DNA from: Bacilli bacterium
GTDB taxonomy: Bacteria; Bacillota_I; Bacilli_A; RF39; UBA660
DNA: 64,000 nt
Assembly: GCA_017544165.1 (NCBI GenBank)
Contig: JAFYER010000008.1
Location: forward strand, 23,665-87,664
Direction: 5' to 3'
Within the stretch, counting starts at the first letter, position 1; every line of letters starts with the position of its first letter. The position numbers and the translations under genes are program-made. Below are positions 27,196 through 37,255 of the stretch, in pieces. The notes below the pieces were generated by a model. It did not search any database. It was not told the DNA's origin and saw only the letters and a program-made list of their open reading frames with translations.

Positions 27196-28983
27196 ATGAA
27201 AAAGAAAAAGGCAATATATATAGCTAGTATTATATTTGTTATATGTTTAGCAAGCATTTTTGCTATTGCTTTTGCTTATATTGGTAAACCGACAGAAACT
27301 GGTAATGCCAATATTAATGTAAGTATAGTGTCCGATGATGGTATTGATTTTCAATATACCGGTACAGCAACTTTAAATTTAACGGCAGCTTTAAGCAATT
27401 TGGCACTAGCAAATGCTTCGAACTCTTATACAAGTTATTCGGTGTCTGAGCTAACAAATAGAACAGTAAGTATGACAAGTAATGCAACAATGTACCCTGG
27501 TGGTTTGACTTGTTCATATGATATTGTTTATACGCCAACTGTTGCTTATACACAGACACCTGCAGCGACTTCGGCTGGGTTAAATGAACTAGTTTTAAGA
27601 GGTAAAATAGGGAGTACGGTTTATTTTGAAACAAATGTAGCTGGAAGTAGTCCTGTTGTACTTTATACTCATTCAATAAGTACAACTTCAGCTGCATCAA
27701 CAACTAATCAAGAATGGGGATTTTCTGCTCGTTTTTATAATTTAAATATTGATCAAAGTCAAGCGTCTGGCCAAAATCCAACGGGTGTAATATCAATAGA
27801 AAATGTTAAATGCACTGATCGGTCTTTAAGTGCTTTTATTACCACTAAAGCTCCAAGAAGTGGAACAGATGCTGTATCAAATAGTCCATGGATTTTAACT
27901 TCTGACCACGATGGAGAATGGCGATATGCCGGTAAAAACCCTGATAATTATATAGAGTTTAATGATGAGTTATGGCGTATAATTGGTATAATGCCAAATA
28001 TCAAATATTGTACGGGTACATATGGGACAAATACAGAATGTAATTCAACTAGAATTGGTAGTTTTGTTAAAATAATTAGAAATGGTTCTTTAGGAAGTTT
28101 TCTATGGGATTATAAGCAAACAGGAGTTGGCACATCAACATCAGCTTATGGTTCCAATGATTGGAGCGATAGTCAATTAATGCTTATGTTAAACGGATCA
28201 AACTATTTATTTACGGGATATGATGTAAGTGGAAACAAGTTACATCAAATGTATGGTAATGGTATTATGCAAGGAATGGTAAAAGATTTAAATGGCAATA
28301 ATTTTTATAATGTATCATCACCAGGAGGTTATTTAGATGGAAATGGAACTACAGTAAAAATACCAAGTAGCGCTACAACAAGTAGCTATACCGCAACAAG
28401 TGGAACGGTCCCAAAGAAAATAGGAGCAACAGCATTATCCCAAATAGCAACCGTAAAATGGGATTTATATGGAACAAATAGTTATACAACAGCAGTCGCA
28501 GGATCACCAGCAGCCTATTATAATAAAGAAAGAAATATTGGTAACACAGGTGCTGTTTATTATGTATCTGCAACTGGACGTGAAAAAAGAGCAGTATATT
28601 GGTATGGAAAGATAGGACTAATGTATCCAAGTGATTATGGATATGCAACTGGTGGTGGAACAACTTACGATAGAGATACGTGCTTGGGATATCAAATGTC
28701 AGGATGGAGTAGTGGAAGTTATCAAACAGATTGTGCATTAAATAGCTATTTATTATTCCAAAATATAACATCTACATCACCGGGAACAAGCGGAACAAAT
28801 CAATGGACAATAAGCCCATATTCTAGTACAGCGTATAGCTTATTTTATGTCTATAGCACCGGAAGTATAAACTATGCCAGCGCTACCAGCACTAGTGCAG
28901 TTCGTCCAGTTTTATATCTAAAACCAGATATAACTATTACCGGTGGAACTGGTAAATGGAATGATCCATATACAATAAGTTAG
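27196..28983 (+). CDS. Anchored surface protein, paralogue of the DGR-type protein
   Basis: 595 residues, ATG behind GAGGATAAG. Hydrophobic anchor IYIASIIFVICLASIFAIAFAYI; ectodomain differs from its paralogue up to about residue 210, then the shared block SGTDAVSNSPWILTSDH, YIEFNDELWRIIGIMP and the C-terminal domain VRPVLYLK...GGTGKWNDPYTIS. Bases 28687-28772 are identical to 1818-1903 in the paralogue. The segment matching the VR has different residues at the same positions (Y, S, T, N, A), again mostly NNC/NNT codons, but the scaffold codons are AT-type and no GC-rich hairpin follows. Probably a non-active or ancestral version of the target. It follows the phosphorelay operon after a terminator. 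Confidence 0.7.
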   Translation: MKKKKAIYIASIIFVICLASIFAIAFAYIGKPTETGNANINVSIVSDDGIDFQYTGTATLNLTAALSNLALANASNSYTSYSVSELTNRTVSMTSNATMYPGGLTCSYDIVYTPTVAYTQTPAATSAGLNELVLRGKIGSTVYFETNVAGSSPVVLYTHSISTTSAASTTNQEWGFSARFYNLNIDQSQASGQNPTGVISIENVKCTDRSLSAFITTKAPRSGTDAVSNSPWILTSDHDGEWRYAGKNPDNYIEFNDELWRIIGIMPNIKYCTGTYGTNTECNSTRIGSFVKIIRNGSLGSFLWDYKQTGVGTSTSAYGSNDWSDSQLMLMLNGSNYLFTGYDVSGNKLHQMYGNGIMQGMVKDLNGNNFYNVSSPGGYLDGNGTTVKIPSSATTSSYTATSGTVPKKIGATALSQIATVKWDLYGTNSYTTAVAGSPAAYYNKERNIGNTGAVYYVSATGREKRAVYWYGKIGLMYPSDYGYATGGGTTYDRDTCLGYQMSGWSSGSYQTDCALNSYLLFQNITSTSPGTSGTNQWTISPYSSTAYSLFYVYSTGSINYASATSTSAVRPVLYLKPDITITGGTGKWNDPYTIS

Positions 28984-28994
28984 TGTGAAATTCC

Positions 28995-29024
28995 TTGACA
29001 AAATAATGATGTATTTAATATAAT
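28995..29024 (+). promoter_or_regulatory. rpsO promoter
   Basis: TTGACA, 18-base spacer, TATAAT. The expected start near 29031 gives a leader of about 77 bases before rpsO, long enough for S15 autoregulation, though I could not draw a convincing fold. Confidence 0.8.
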
Positions 29025-29107
29025 TAACTAGAAGTTTTTACTTAGTTTTGATGGAATCCTTCTCATCATTACTCAGTTTAAACGGATATAAATATAAGGA
29101 GGATAAA

Positions 29108-29377
29108 ATGGCTTTAACAAAAGAAGAGAAGTCCAAACTTATTAAAAAGTTTGCTAAGAATGAAAAAGATGTTGGTTCTGCTGAAGTTCAAATAGCTATT
29201 CTTACTAAAGAAATTGAAAGCTTAACTGAGCATTTAAAAGTTCATAAACATGATTATCATTCTAATCGTGGCTTACTTATGAAAGTTGGACGTAGAAAAA
29301 AATTACTTGAATATTTAAAGAATAACGATGTAAAAAGTTATCGTGAAGTAATTAAAGAATTAAATTTAAGAAAATAG
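29108..29377 (+). CDS. rpsO: 30S ribosomal protein S15
   Basis: 89 residues, the usual length. ATG 29108 follows AAGGAGG; an open frame further upstream is leader. Motifs: [46 protein letters not shown]15 binds 16S helix 20-22 early in assembly. rpsO-pnp order is conserved in bacteria; a terminator-like hairpin lies between them. Confidence 0.98.
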   Translation: MALTKEEKSKLIKKFAKNEKDVGSAEVQIAILTKEIESLTEHLKVHKHDYHSNRGLLMKVGRRKKLLEYLKNNDVKSYREVIKELNLRK

Positions 29378-29406
29378 GCACTAAAATATTTTTAGTGTCT
29401 TTTTTT
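29377..29406 (+). terminator. Terminator/attenuator between rpsO and pnp
   Basis: CACTAAA pairs with TTTAGTG, then a T-run. In other bacteria such hairpins are also PNPase/RNase processing sites. Confidence 0.75.
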
Positions 29407-29431
29407 ACTAAATAAATGAAAGGAAGTAATT

Positions 29432-31591
29432 ATGAAAAGAGAATTTAAATTAGATTTTTTAGGAAGAGATTTAGTTGTTGAAACTGGTCAGCTAGCCAAA
29501 CAAACAAACGGTAGTGTCTTAGTTAGATATGGTGATACTGTTGTTTTATCAGTTTGCGTTATGGGAAATACACCTGTATCTCAAGATTTTTTCCCACTTC
29601 AAGTGCTTTATCAAGAAAAATTATATTCAGTTGGTAAGATACCTGGTGGATTTATAAAAAGGGAGGGAAGACCAACTGATGCAGCTACACTTGCGGCAAG
29701 ACTTATAGATAGACCAATTCGTCCAATGTTTGATGAAAACTTACGTAATGAGATTCAAGTGGTTAATACTGTATTATCAGTAGATCAAGATAATTCACCA
29801 GAAATGGCTGCAATGTTTGGTACATCACTTGCGCTTGGCATTTCTGATATTCCATTTGATGGACCAGTAGCAGGCGTTATGGTTGGTATGGATGAAAATG
29901 GTGAGTTTATTATTAATCCCACTGCTGAGCAAAGTGAAAAAAGTCCACTTTCCTTAACAGTTGCCGGAACTAAAGATGCAATATGTATGGTTGAGGCTGG
30001 AAGCAAAGAAATATCTGAAAAACAAATGCTTGAAGCATTAATGTTTGCTCATGAAAATATTAAAACATTATGTGATTTCGAGGAAAAGATTATTGCGGAA
30101 ATTGGTAAAGAGAAGGTTGTATTAGAACCTGCAGTTATTGATCCAGAAGTTGAGGCATCAGTTCGTGAATTTGCTACTGATGACATGCTTAAAGCAATTC
30201 AAATTAAAGAAAAACTTGAAAAATATGCAAAAATCGAAGAAGTTAAAAAGACAACAATTGAACATTTCTCAGCTCTTTATGAGGGAACTGAAGATTATGA
30301 CAAAAAGATGCGTGATGTTGAAAAGACTGTTCATTTAATTGAAGGTAATGAAGTAAGAAGATTAATTATTGAAAAACATATTCGCCCTGATGGAAGAAAA
30401 ATGGATGAAATTAGACCACTTTTTGCGGATATCGATATTTTACCAAGAACCCATGGTTCAGGACTTTTCTCAAGAGGAGAGACACAAGTTCTTGCAACAA
30501 CTACACTTGGGCCACTTTCTGATCATCAAGTATTAGATGGCCTTGGTATTGAGGATGAAAAAAGATTTATGCTTCATTATAACTTCCCAGCATTTTCCGT
30601 TGGTGAAGTTGGAAGATATGGTTCACCTGGTCGAAGAGAAATCGGTCATGGAGCACTAGGTGAAAGAGCCCTTTTACAAGTTATTCCTTCGGAAGAGGAA
30701 TTTCCATATACTATAAGAGTAGTATCAGAAGTACTTGAAAGTAATGGTTCATCTTCACAAGCAACAATTTGTAGTGGATGTTTGTCATTAATGGCTGCGG
30801 GTGTTCCAATTAAGGCTCCAGTTGCGGGTATTGCTATGGGATTAATATCAAATGGTAAGAAATACACGATTTTAACTGATATTCAAGGCCTTGAAGACCA
30901 CATGGGTGATATGGACTTTAAAGTAGCAGGTACTCGTGAAGGTATTACAGCTTTACAAATGGATATTAAGATTAAAGGTGTAACAAAAGCAATTTTAAAG
31001 GAAGCTTTAGAGGAAGCTAAAAAGGCTAGAATGAAGATTCTTGATGTTATGGAAGAAAAAATTGCTGAGCCACGAAAAGAATTATCTAAATATGCTCCAA
31101 AAGTTGTTACATTTACAATTGACCCTGAAAAAATTAAAGATGTCATTGGTAAGGGTGGCGAGATGATTACCAAAATCATTTTGGAAGCTTCAAATGTTAA
31201 GACAGTTAATGATAAAGATGCTGTTAAAGTTGACCTTGAGGATGATGGAAGAGTAATAATTTATCATACAAGTCAAGAAATCATCGATAAAACAAGAAAG
31301 ATGATTGAAGATGTTATCAAAGAGGTTGAAACCGGCAAAGTCTATACTGGAAAAGTTACAAAAGTTGAAGATTTTGGTTGCTTTGTAGAACTTTGGCCAG
31401 GTTGTGAGGGACTTGTTCATGTATCACAACTTGATTATAAAAGAGTTGAAAAACCAAGCGATATGTTTAGAGTTGGTGATGAAATTCTTGTTAAATCACA
31501 AGGTTATGACAATAAGGGTAGACTAAATCTTTCAAGAAAAGAAGCTTTACCAAAACCTCAAAAAAATGAAGAGAAAAAAGAAAATGAATAA
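29432..31591 (+). CDS. pnp: Polynucleotide phosphorylase
   Basis: 719 residues, ATG behind AAAGGAAG. Two RNase PH domains ([28 protein letters not shown]-type region [13 protein letters not shown] and [12 protein letters not shown]), helical linker, KH domain ([16 protein letters not shown]), S1 domain ([31 protein letters not shown]). It degrades RNA 3'-5' with phosphate, as a trimer. Full length and all catalytic blocks present. Confidence 0.98.
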   Translation: MKREFKLDFLGRDLVVETGQLAKQTNGSVLVRYGDTVVLSVCVMGNTPVSQDFFPLQVLYQEKLYSVGKIPGGFIKREGRPTDAATLAARLIDRPIRPMFDENLRNEIQVVNTVLSVDQDNSPEMAAMFGTSLALGISDIPFDGPVAGVMVGMDENGEFIINPTAEQSEKSPLSLTVAGTKDAICMVEAGSKEISEKQMLEALMFAHENIKTLCDFEEKIIAEIGKEKVVLEPAVIDPEVEASVREFATDDMLKAIQIKEKLEKYAKIEEVKKTTIEHFSALYEGTEDYDKKMRDVEKTVHLIEGNEVRRLIIEKHIRPDGRKMDEIRPLFADIDILPRTHGSGLFSRGETQVLATTTLGPLSDHQVLDGLGIEDEKRFMLHYNFPAFSVGEVGRYGSPGRREIGHGALGERALLQVIPSEEEFPYTIRVVSEVLESNGSSSQATICSGCLSLMAAGVPIKAPVAGIAMGLISNGKKYTILTDIQGLEDHMGDMDFKVAGTREGITALQMDIKIKGVTKAILKEALEEAKKARMKILDVMEEKIAEPRKELSKYAPKVVTFTIDPEKIKDVIGKGGEMITKIILEASNVKTVNDKDAVKVDLEDDGRVIIYHTSQEIIDKTRKMIEDVIKEVETGKVYTGKVTKVEDFGCFVELWPGCEGLVHVSQLDYKRVEKPSDMFRVGDEILVKSQGYDNKGRLNLSRKEALPKPQKNEEKKENE

Positions 31592-31592
31592 A

Positions 31593-31619
31593 AGGTCAGT
31601 TTAAACACTGACTTTTTTT
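31593..31619 (+). terminator. Terminator after pnp
   Basis: GTCAGT pairs with ACTGAC around a short loop, followed by seven T. Confidence 0.9.
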
Positions 31620-31662
31620 GACTAAAAAATCTTTGCTTTAAATTGTATTAGAAATATTTAAT

Positions 31663-31685
31663 GGAATCAAAAAAGATTCCTTTTT
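31663..31685 (+). terminator. Second small hairpin with T-run
   Basis: GGAATC pairs with GATTCC across six A, then five T. It lies in the pnp-31747 gap and may be a back-up terminator or a leader attenuator. Confidence 0.5.
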
Positions 31686-31746
31686 AGTTGAATTCGTGGA
31701 CTTTTTATTCCTTTTTTAGTATTATTATAATAATGGAGATAATAAT

Positions 31747-32973
31747 ATGCGAAAAAGATTTAAAAACATGCTTATTTTAATAGTTGTTTTAATAATATTA
31801 TTACTTGTTTTGGGTGTGTTTTATATTATATATAAAAATGTTAAAGACGAAGCTGTCATAAAGACTTCTGGTGTTTTATCAATTAATTATGAAAATGGTT
31901 ATAAACTTAAGATATCTAAGAATAAAGAAGTTAAATTTTCTGTTATTAATTCTTCGGATGAAAAAGCTTATTATTATATTGAGTTTTTTAATCCCAAAAA
32001 TGTCAAAGGTGATATTAAATATACTCTGACAAATGGAGAAAATGTAACAATTAGTGATACTCTTAATTCATATAGTACGATTATTTCAAGTTATATAGAA
32101 ATCGAAGGTAATCACACCCATAATTACACTTTAACTATTACCTCTAAGGAAAACATTGCTTATAGTTTAGAGCTTGGTATTAGTATCGAAAATGATGAAA
32201 TAATTAATTTTGCTGATACTATTTTAGCAAATAATGTTGTAAAAGAATCACCTTTAACAATTCCAGGTAAAGAAATTGCTATTGAAGATGAAGGCTTAAT
32301 TAAAACAAGCGATGATTATGGATCAGCTTATTATTTTCGGGGTAACGTTCAAAATAATAATGTTGTTATTGATGATTTAAATTACAAAATCGTAAAGATA
32401 AATGGTGATGGCTCAGTAAAACTCGTTTTAGATGGAGTAACTGATACGATTAAAAAGTATTATGATAATGTTAATAATTATAGTTATAAAAATTCTAATA
32501 TTAATACTTATTTAACTAACGATTGGTTTAATAAAAATATTAATAAGTCAAAATTTTATATTGCTAATCAAAAATACTGTAATGATAATACCAAAAATGG
32601 TGATGATTTACTTGCTTTGACAAGAATTAAAGTCGATAATATTCCATCATTTGTTTGTCTTGGCGATCGATACTTGAGTAAGGTCGGATTACTTACTGTT
32701 GATGAAGTTATCTATGCGGGTGCTACGATGGACGAAGAAAACGATAGTTTTTATTTATATAATAAAAATATTTCTACCAGTTATTTTTTAATGACGGGGG
32801 CCTCTCTTGACAATGAAGAGTATTACCCATTTACAGTAAGTGCCGATGGTAAAGTCCTTGATACCGATTTAGGAAGCCATCTTAGGGCTGTAAGACCTGT
32901 TATTACCATTATTAAAACAGCAGTTGTAACGGGAAGCGGAACAGTTGATGATCCGTATATGTTGACACAATAA
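31747..32973 (+). CDS. Anchored surface protein, distant relative of the DGR-type family
   Basis: 408 residues, ATG behind GGAGATAATA. Anchor MLILIVVLIILLLVLGVFYIIY, then a beta-rich domain (40-180) and a C-terminal domain that begins YYFRGNVQNNNVVIDDLNYKIVKI, the counterpart of YxxFNxELWRIIGI in the two paralogues, and ends AVRPVITI...GSGTVDDPYML, the counterpart of VRPVLYLK...GGTGKWNDPYTI. There is no GC-rich patch. It shows that the same domain exists here in a fixed form. Confidence 0.6.
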   Translation: MRKRFKNMLILIVVLIILLLVLGVFYIIYKNVKDEAVIKTSGVLSINYENGYKLKISKNKEVKFSVINSSDEKAYYYIEFFNPKNVKGDIKYTLTNGENVTISDTLNSYSTIISSYIEIEGNHTHNYTLTITSKENIAYSLELGISIENDEIINFADTILANNVVKESPLTIPGKEIAIEDEGLIKTSDDYGSAYYFRGNVQNNNVVIDDLNYKIVKINGDGSVKLVLDGVTDTIKKYYDNVNNYSYKNSNINTYLTNDWFNKNINKSKFYIANQKYCNDNTKNGDDLLALTRIKVDNIPSFVCLGDRYLSKVGLLTVDEVIYAGATMDEENDSFYLYNKNISTSYFLMTGASLDNEEYYPFTVSADGKVLDTDLGSHLRAVRPVITIIKTAVVTGSGTVDDPYMLTQ

Positions 32974-33043
32974 AAAAGTAAATAAAATATCAATTGTTGG
33001 CAAGTAAGTGCAAATGTGCTAAAATGAATATGTGGTGGTTATT

Positions 33044-33517
33044 ATGTTTAATGACATAGTATTATTTTTAAGAAATTTATCGTTTATTGACTATATTTTC
33101 TTTTTCACAGTGGTATTTTTAATCATTCTTGTTGTCAGTTTGATATATTTTATTCGTATCAACGAAGATATTATTGAAAAAGAGGAAGAAGTAACAGATC
33201 CTGACAATTTGCAAAGCATTGCTAGCGCAATTAAAAATGATGCAAAACCTATTACTTTTACGTCTTATGAAAAAGAGCAGGAAGATAAAGCAATTATTTC
33301 ATATGATGAATTGGTATCAAATACGGGTAATTATACATTTAATTATACTTCTGAAGATGACAAGGATGGCGTAAGTATTAAAAAATTTGACTTAGATAAT
33401 TTAATAAGTGAAAGTGCTAAAAAAGAAGAACCAAAAATCGAAGTACATTTGTTTTCACTTAAGAGGGAAGAAGAGTTTTTAAAAGCTTTAAAAGAATTGC
33501 AAAAATCATTAAATTAG
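33044..33517 (+). CDS. Single-pass membrane protein with acidic cytoplasmic tail, unknown
   Basis: 157 residues from ATG 33044 (GTGGTGG RBS; GTG 33032 would include the RBS). One helix FFFTVVFLIILVVSLIYFI near the N-terminus, then a long Glu/Lys/Asp-rich tail with ISYDELVSNTGNYTFNYT. No family recognised. 10 bases before mtaB, so probably its operon partner. Confidence 0.7.
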   Translation: MFNDIVLFLRNLSFIDYIFFFTVVFLIILVVSLIYFIRINEDIIEKEEEVTDPDNLQSIASAIKNDAKPITFTSYEKEQEDKAIISYDELVSNTGNYTFNYTSEDDKDGVSIKKFDLDNLISESAKKEEPKIEVHLFSLKREEEFLKALKELQKSLN

Positions 33518-33527
33518 GGGGATATAC

Positions 33528-34763
33528 ATGAAGTTTAATATTATTACTTTAGGATGTAAAGTTAATATGTATGAATCAAATTATATAAGTGAATCATTAG
33601 TTAATAATGGTTTTTCTTTTTGTGAGGACAACAAATTATGTGATGTTATTATTGTTAATACATGTAGTGTCACTGATACCTCAGATAAAAAGTGTTTAAA
33701 AACGGCTCGAAGAGTTAAAAGAGAAAATCCTAATGCTATTTTAGTAATATGCGGTTGTTCTAGTCAAAATAGCTTTGAACCATATAAAAACATAGGTGCT
33801 CAAATCATAATTGGTACTAAAGATAAATCCAAAATAGTAGATTTAATAAAAGATTATCAAAAAAGTCATCAGGATTATTGTTATATAACAAAAGATAGAG
33901 AAATACCTTTTGAAACAATGAGTTTAAATGATTTTAATCAAGTAAGAGCTTATATCAAAATTCAAGATGGCTGTAATAATTTTTGCTCTTATTGTATCAT
34001 CCCTTACGTAAGAGGAGACATTCGTTCAAGAGATTTTGCAAGTATTATAACTGAGGCTCAAAGCCTTGCTCAAAAAGGTTTTAAAGAAATCGTTCTTACC
34101 GGTATTCATACAGGATCTTACAATGATTCTGACAAAGATTTATATGATTTAATCGAAGAACTTTCTAAAATCGATAGCCTCAAAAGAATTAGACTTTCTT
34201 CGATTGAAATAACTGAGCTTAATGATAAATTTATTAATATCTTAAAAACTAATAAAAAGTTTTGTGACCATTTACATATCCCGCTTCAATCTGGATGTGA
34301 TGAGATATTAAAGGTAATGAATAGAAAATATGATACCACTTATTACGAAGAAAAAATAAAACTTATTCGCAGCATTAGGCCAGATATTTCTATCACCACA
34401 GATGTCATAGTGGGTCATAATTATGAAACAGATGAGCTATTTATGAAAACTTATGAGTTTTGTCAGAAAATTGATTTTGCTAAAATTCATGTTTTCCCAT
34501 ATTCAAAAAGATCAGGTACGGCTACAAGTAGGATGAAGGGTGAAGTAAGCGAACCTGATAAAAAGAAAAGAACTAGACAACTTATTAATTTATCAGAAAT
34601 TCTTGAAAAGAAATATTATGATAAGTTTATTGGTAAAGAACTTGATGTTTTAATTGAGTATAATCATGATGGTAAAAGTTTTGGACATACCTCTAATTAT
34701 TTGGGAATAACTGTTGATGAATTATTAAAGGTAAATGAAATATACCAAAGGAAAATTCAATGA
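33528..34763 (+). CDS. mtaB: tRNA (N6-threonylcarbamoyladenosine(37)-C2)-methylthiotransferase
   Basis: 411 residues, RBS AGGGGG. UPF0004 domain with three Cys (LGCKVNMYES, NTCSVT, CGCSS), radical-SAM domain with CNNFCSYCIIPYVRG, and C-terminal TRAM-type region. The sequence reads as MtaB/YqeV rather than MiaB. It converts t6A37 to ms2t6A37 in ANN-reading tRNAs, using two 4Fe-4S clusters. Ends in TGA overlapping the recD2 ATG by 4 bases. Confidence 0.94.
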   Translation: MKFNIITLGCKVNMYESNYISESLVNNGFSFCEDNKLCDVIIVNTCSVTDTSDKKCLKTARRVKRENPNAILVICGCSSQNSFEPYKNIGAQIIIGTKDKSKIVDLIKDYQKSHQDYCYITKDREIPFETMSLNDFNQVRAYIKIQDGCNNFCSYCIIPYVRGDIRSRDFASIITEAQSLAQKGFKEIVLTGIHTGSYNDSDKDLYDLIEELSKIDSLKRIRLSSIEITELNDKFINILKTNKKFCDHLHIPLQSGCDEILKVMNRKYDTTYYEEKIKLIRSIRPDISITTDVIVGHNYETDELFMKTYEFCQKIDFAKIHVFPYSKRSGTATSRMKGEVSEPDKKKRTRQLINLSEILEKKYYDKFIGKELDVLIEYNHDGKSFGHTSNYLGITVDELLKVNEIYQRKIQ

Positions 34764-36958
34764 CTTCATTTATCAAGGGCAAATTTAAAAAGATTATTTA
34801 TCAAAATTTAGAAAGCAATTATTTAGTTGCTCTTTTTAAAGTTAGTGAAACGGATAATGAAGTTATAAATAGTTTAGAAAAAAAATTAATTAATGTAACT
34901 GGTTTAATAAATGATTTAAAACTAGAAATAGATTATCTTTTGAAGGGCGAATTTGTTATGCATCCTAAATATTCTTGGCAATTTGCTTTTTCCTCATATG
35001 AGGTAGTTAAACCGGAAGGAAAAGATGCCATACTAGCCTTTTTACAAAGCAGTTTTGTATCAGGATGTGGTAAAACTACTGCTAAAAAGATTGTCGATAA
35101 ATATGGCGATAAAGCCCTTGATAAGATCAAAGAGGATGTCAACAATTTATTAGTCATCGATAAAATGACTGCTTTAAAAGCTATGAAAATCTATAATAGT
35201 ATTATGGAATTTGAAAAAAACGATCAAATTATCATGGATTTAACTAAAATGGGTTTTTCTATCGAAGATAGTGCTAAAATTCTTGCTAAATATATTTTAG
35301 ACATTAACCTGATTAAGGAAGGTAATTTATACCTTTTAAAAGATCTTTTTGATTTTAAAAAACTTGATGATATTTATGTGAATAATTTTGATAAAGAAAG
35401 CGATTTAAGATGTAAAGAATGCATTTTAAATAGTATGCTTCAAATAAGTTTTAATGAGGGTAGCACTTATTATACATATGATGAAATATATAAGGCACTA
35501 ACAGTTCTTTTTAATTTAAATATCAGTAGTGAAAAATTTATGGGATATTTAGAAAAATTAACTGAGGAAGGTGAAATAGTTGTATTAAACAAAAGATTTT
35601 ATTTAACTAAATACTTTATGGAGGAAAAAATAATTTCTCAAGATTTACATAGTATTTCAAAAAATAAAGTTAAGAAAATAAAAGATTTCAATAAAAAAAT
35701 CAATGATTTTGAAAAGAAACAAAAGATTATTTATAATGATGAACAAAAAAGAGCAATTTTAAGTGCTCTAACTAACAATATTTCGATTATATCCGGTGGA
35801 CCTGGTACTGGTAAAACTACGATTATCAAAGCAATTGTTGATTTATATATCAAAGAAAATCATTTAATGAAAGATGAAGTTTTAAAACATATTGCTCTTT
35901 TAGCTCCGACGGGTAGGGCTAGTAAGAAACTTTCACTTTCAACAGGCCTTCCTGCTTATACAATCCATCGCTTTTTAAAATGGCATAAAGAAACAGATAC
36001 TTTTGAGTATGATGAAAATAATAAAATAATTCAAAAACTTGTGATAGTCGATGAAACATCAATGATTGATATTTCCCTTATGAAAGCCTTAATTGTCGCT
36101 TTAAATAAGAATTGTAGTTTGGTATTTGTCGGGGATATCTATCAGCTTCCTTCGGTTGGACCAGGTCTTGTTTTACAAGATATGATTAATAGTGATTTAT
36201 TTTCCTATATACCATTAAATATTATTTATAGGCAAAGTGATAATTCTTATATTCCATTTTTAGCAAAAGATATCAAAATGCAAAATATTGATGAAGAGTT
36301 CATGTTTAAAAGAGATGATTACAATTTTATTCCTTGCGTAGATGAAGAAATTTTATCAAAAGTTATATCGTCAGTTAAATATGCACTTTCAAAAAATATT
36401 AACGAAGATAAAATGCAAATACTTGCTCCAATCTATAAGGGAGTAAATGGCATTGATAATTTAAATATTAAACTTCAAGAAATCTATAATCCACCAAGTT
36501 TTGATAAAAACGAAATAAAATATGGCGATAAAATTTTTAGAGAAAACGATAAAGTTTTACAACTGGTAAATGATTCAGAAAAAAGCGTCTTTAATGGGGA
36601 CATTGGTAAAATCATAATGATTAATAAACATATAAATGGCAAAGAAATAATTCAAATTGATTTTGATGGCAATATTGTCTATTATGAGAAAAAAGAACTA
36701 AAAAACATCACCCATGCTTATGCAATGACTATTCATAAAAGTCAAGGTAGTGAATTTGAACATGTCATTATGCCAATTAGCAAAAGTTACTATAATATGC
36801 TTTATAATAAACTACTTTATACAGGTGTATCAAGAGCTAAAACAACACTTACTTTAATCGGAGACCCTAGATATTTTACAACAGGTATTCAAAACAATTA
36901 TTCCTCTTTAAGAAAAACAAGTTTACAAGATTTTTTACTTGATGATTTTGCTGAATAA
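34760..36958 (+). CDS. recD2: RecD2-type DNA helicase
   Basis: 732 residues. N-terminal OB-like and HhH-rich part typical of RecD2 (FVSGCGKTTAKKIVDKYGDKALDKI), then SF1 helicase with Walker A SGGPGTGKTTIIKAI, motif II VDETSMID, motif III FVGDIYQLPSVGPG, motif IV region IYRQ, and motifs V-VI HAYAMTIHKSQGSEFEHVIMP and YTGVSRAKTTLTLIGD. It unwinds 5'-3' in DNA repair without RecBC. Length is normal. Confidence 0.95.
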   Translation: MTSFIKGKFKKIIYQNLESNYLVALFKVSETDNEVINSLEKKLINVTGLINDLKLEIDYLLKGEFVMHPKYSWQFAFSSYEVVKPEGKDAILAFLQSSFVSGCGKTTAKKIVDKYGDKALDKIKEDVNNLLVIDKMTALKAMKIYNSIMEFEKNDQIIMDLTKMGFSIEDSAKILAKYILDINLIKEGNLYLLKDLFDFKKLDDIYVNNFDKESDLRCKECILNSMLQISFNEGSTYYTYDEIYKALTVLFNLNISSEKFMGYLEKLTEEGEIVVLNKRFYLTKYFMEEKIISQDLHSISKNKVKKIKDFNKKINDFEKKQKIIYNDEQKRAILSALTNNISIISGGPGTGKTTIIKAIVDLYIKENHLMKDEVLKHIALLAPTGRASKKLSLSTGLPAYTIHRFLKWHKETDTFEYDENNKIIQKLVIVDETSMIDISLMKALIVALNKNCSLVFVGDIYQLPSVGPGLVLQDMINSDLFSYIPLNIIYRQSDNSYIPFLAKDIKMQNIDEEFMFKRDDYNFIPCVDEEILSKVISSVKYALSKNINEDKMQILAPIYKGVNGIDNLNIKLQEIYNPPSFDKNEIKYGDKIFRENDKVLQLVNDSEKSVFNGDIGKIIMINKHINGKEIIQIDFDGNIVYYEKKELKNITHAYAMTIHKSQGSEFEHVIMPISKSYYNMLYNKLLYTGVSRAKTTLTLIGDPRYFTTGIQNNYSSLRKTSLQDFLLDDFAE

Positions 36959-36997
36959 ATATTGTTTTTCTGGCAACACTATTAAAAGAGGTGAAAA

Positions 36998-37144
36998 ATG
37001 AAAAAAATGATGGGACCTTTTAGTATTGGGTTAATTATGGGAGCATCAATGACTGGAGCTTATTTTATGATGCCAAAAATGAAAAATATGAAAAAGATAA
37101 TGAGTCCTTATACAAACAATTTAACTAGTGATAAAGATAAATAA
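36998..37144 (+). CDS. 48-residue Met-rich membrane-associated protein
   Basis: ATG 36998 has a strong RBS (AGAGGTG). The product has a hydrophobic segment GPFSIGLIMGASMTGAYFMM flanked by lysines and a basic, Met-rich segment (PKMKNMKKIMSP); 10 of 48 residues are Met. Layout resembles short YtxH-type membrane proteins, but I do not assign a family. A terminator follows at once, so it is the last gene after recD2 or a lone unit. Confidence 0.65.
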   Translation: MKKMMGPFSIGLIMGASMTGAYFMMPKMKNMKKIMSPYTNNLTSDKDK

Positions 37145-37173
37145 ACTTCATTAGAAAACGTGAAGTTTTTTTT
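37144..37173 (+). terminator. Terminator
   Basis: AACTTCA pairs with TGAAGTT, followed by a run of T. Confidence 0.9.
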
Positions 37174-37255
37174 ATCAAAAAATTTTAATTAATTAGCATT
37201 TTTTCATTTTTTTAATAAAAAAAATATAGTATACTTATAATATAAGGAGTAGGCA

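Noticed and set aside
29048..29107. Extended S15 or a leader peptide
   Set aside because: The family length is 89 residues from 29108 with a perfect RBS; the open stretch has no RBS of its own.
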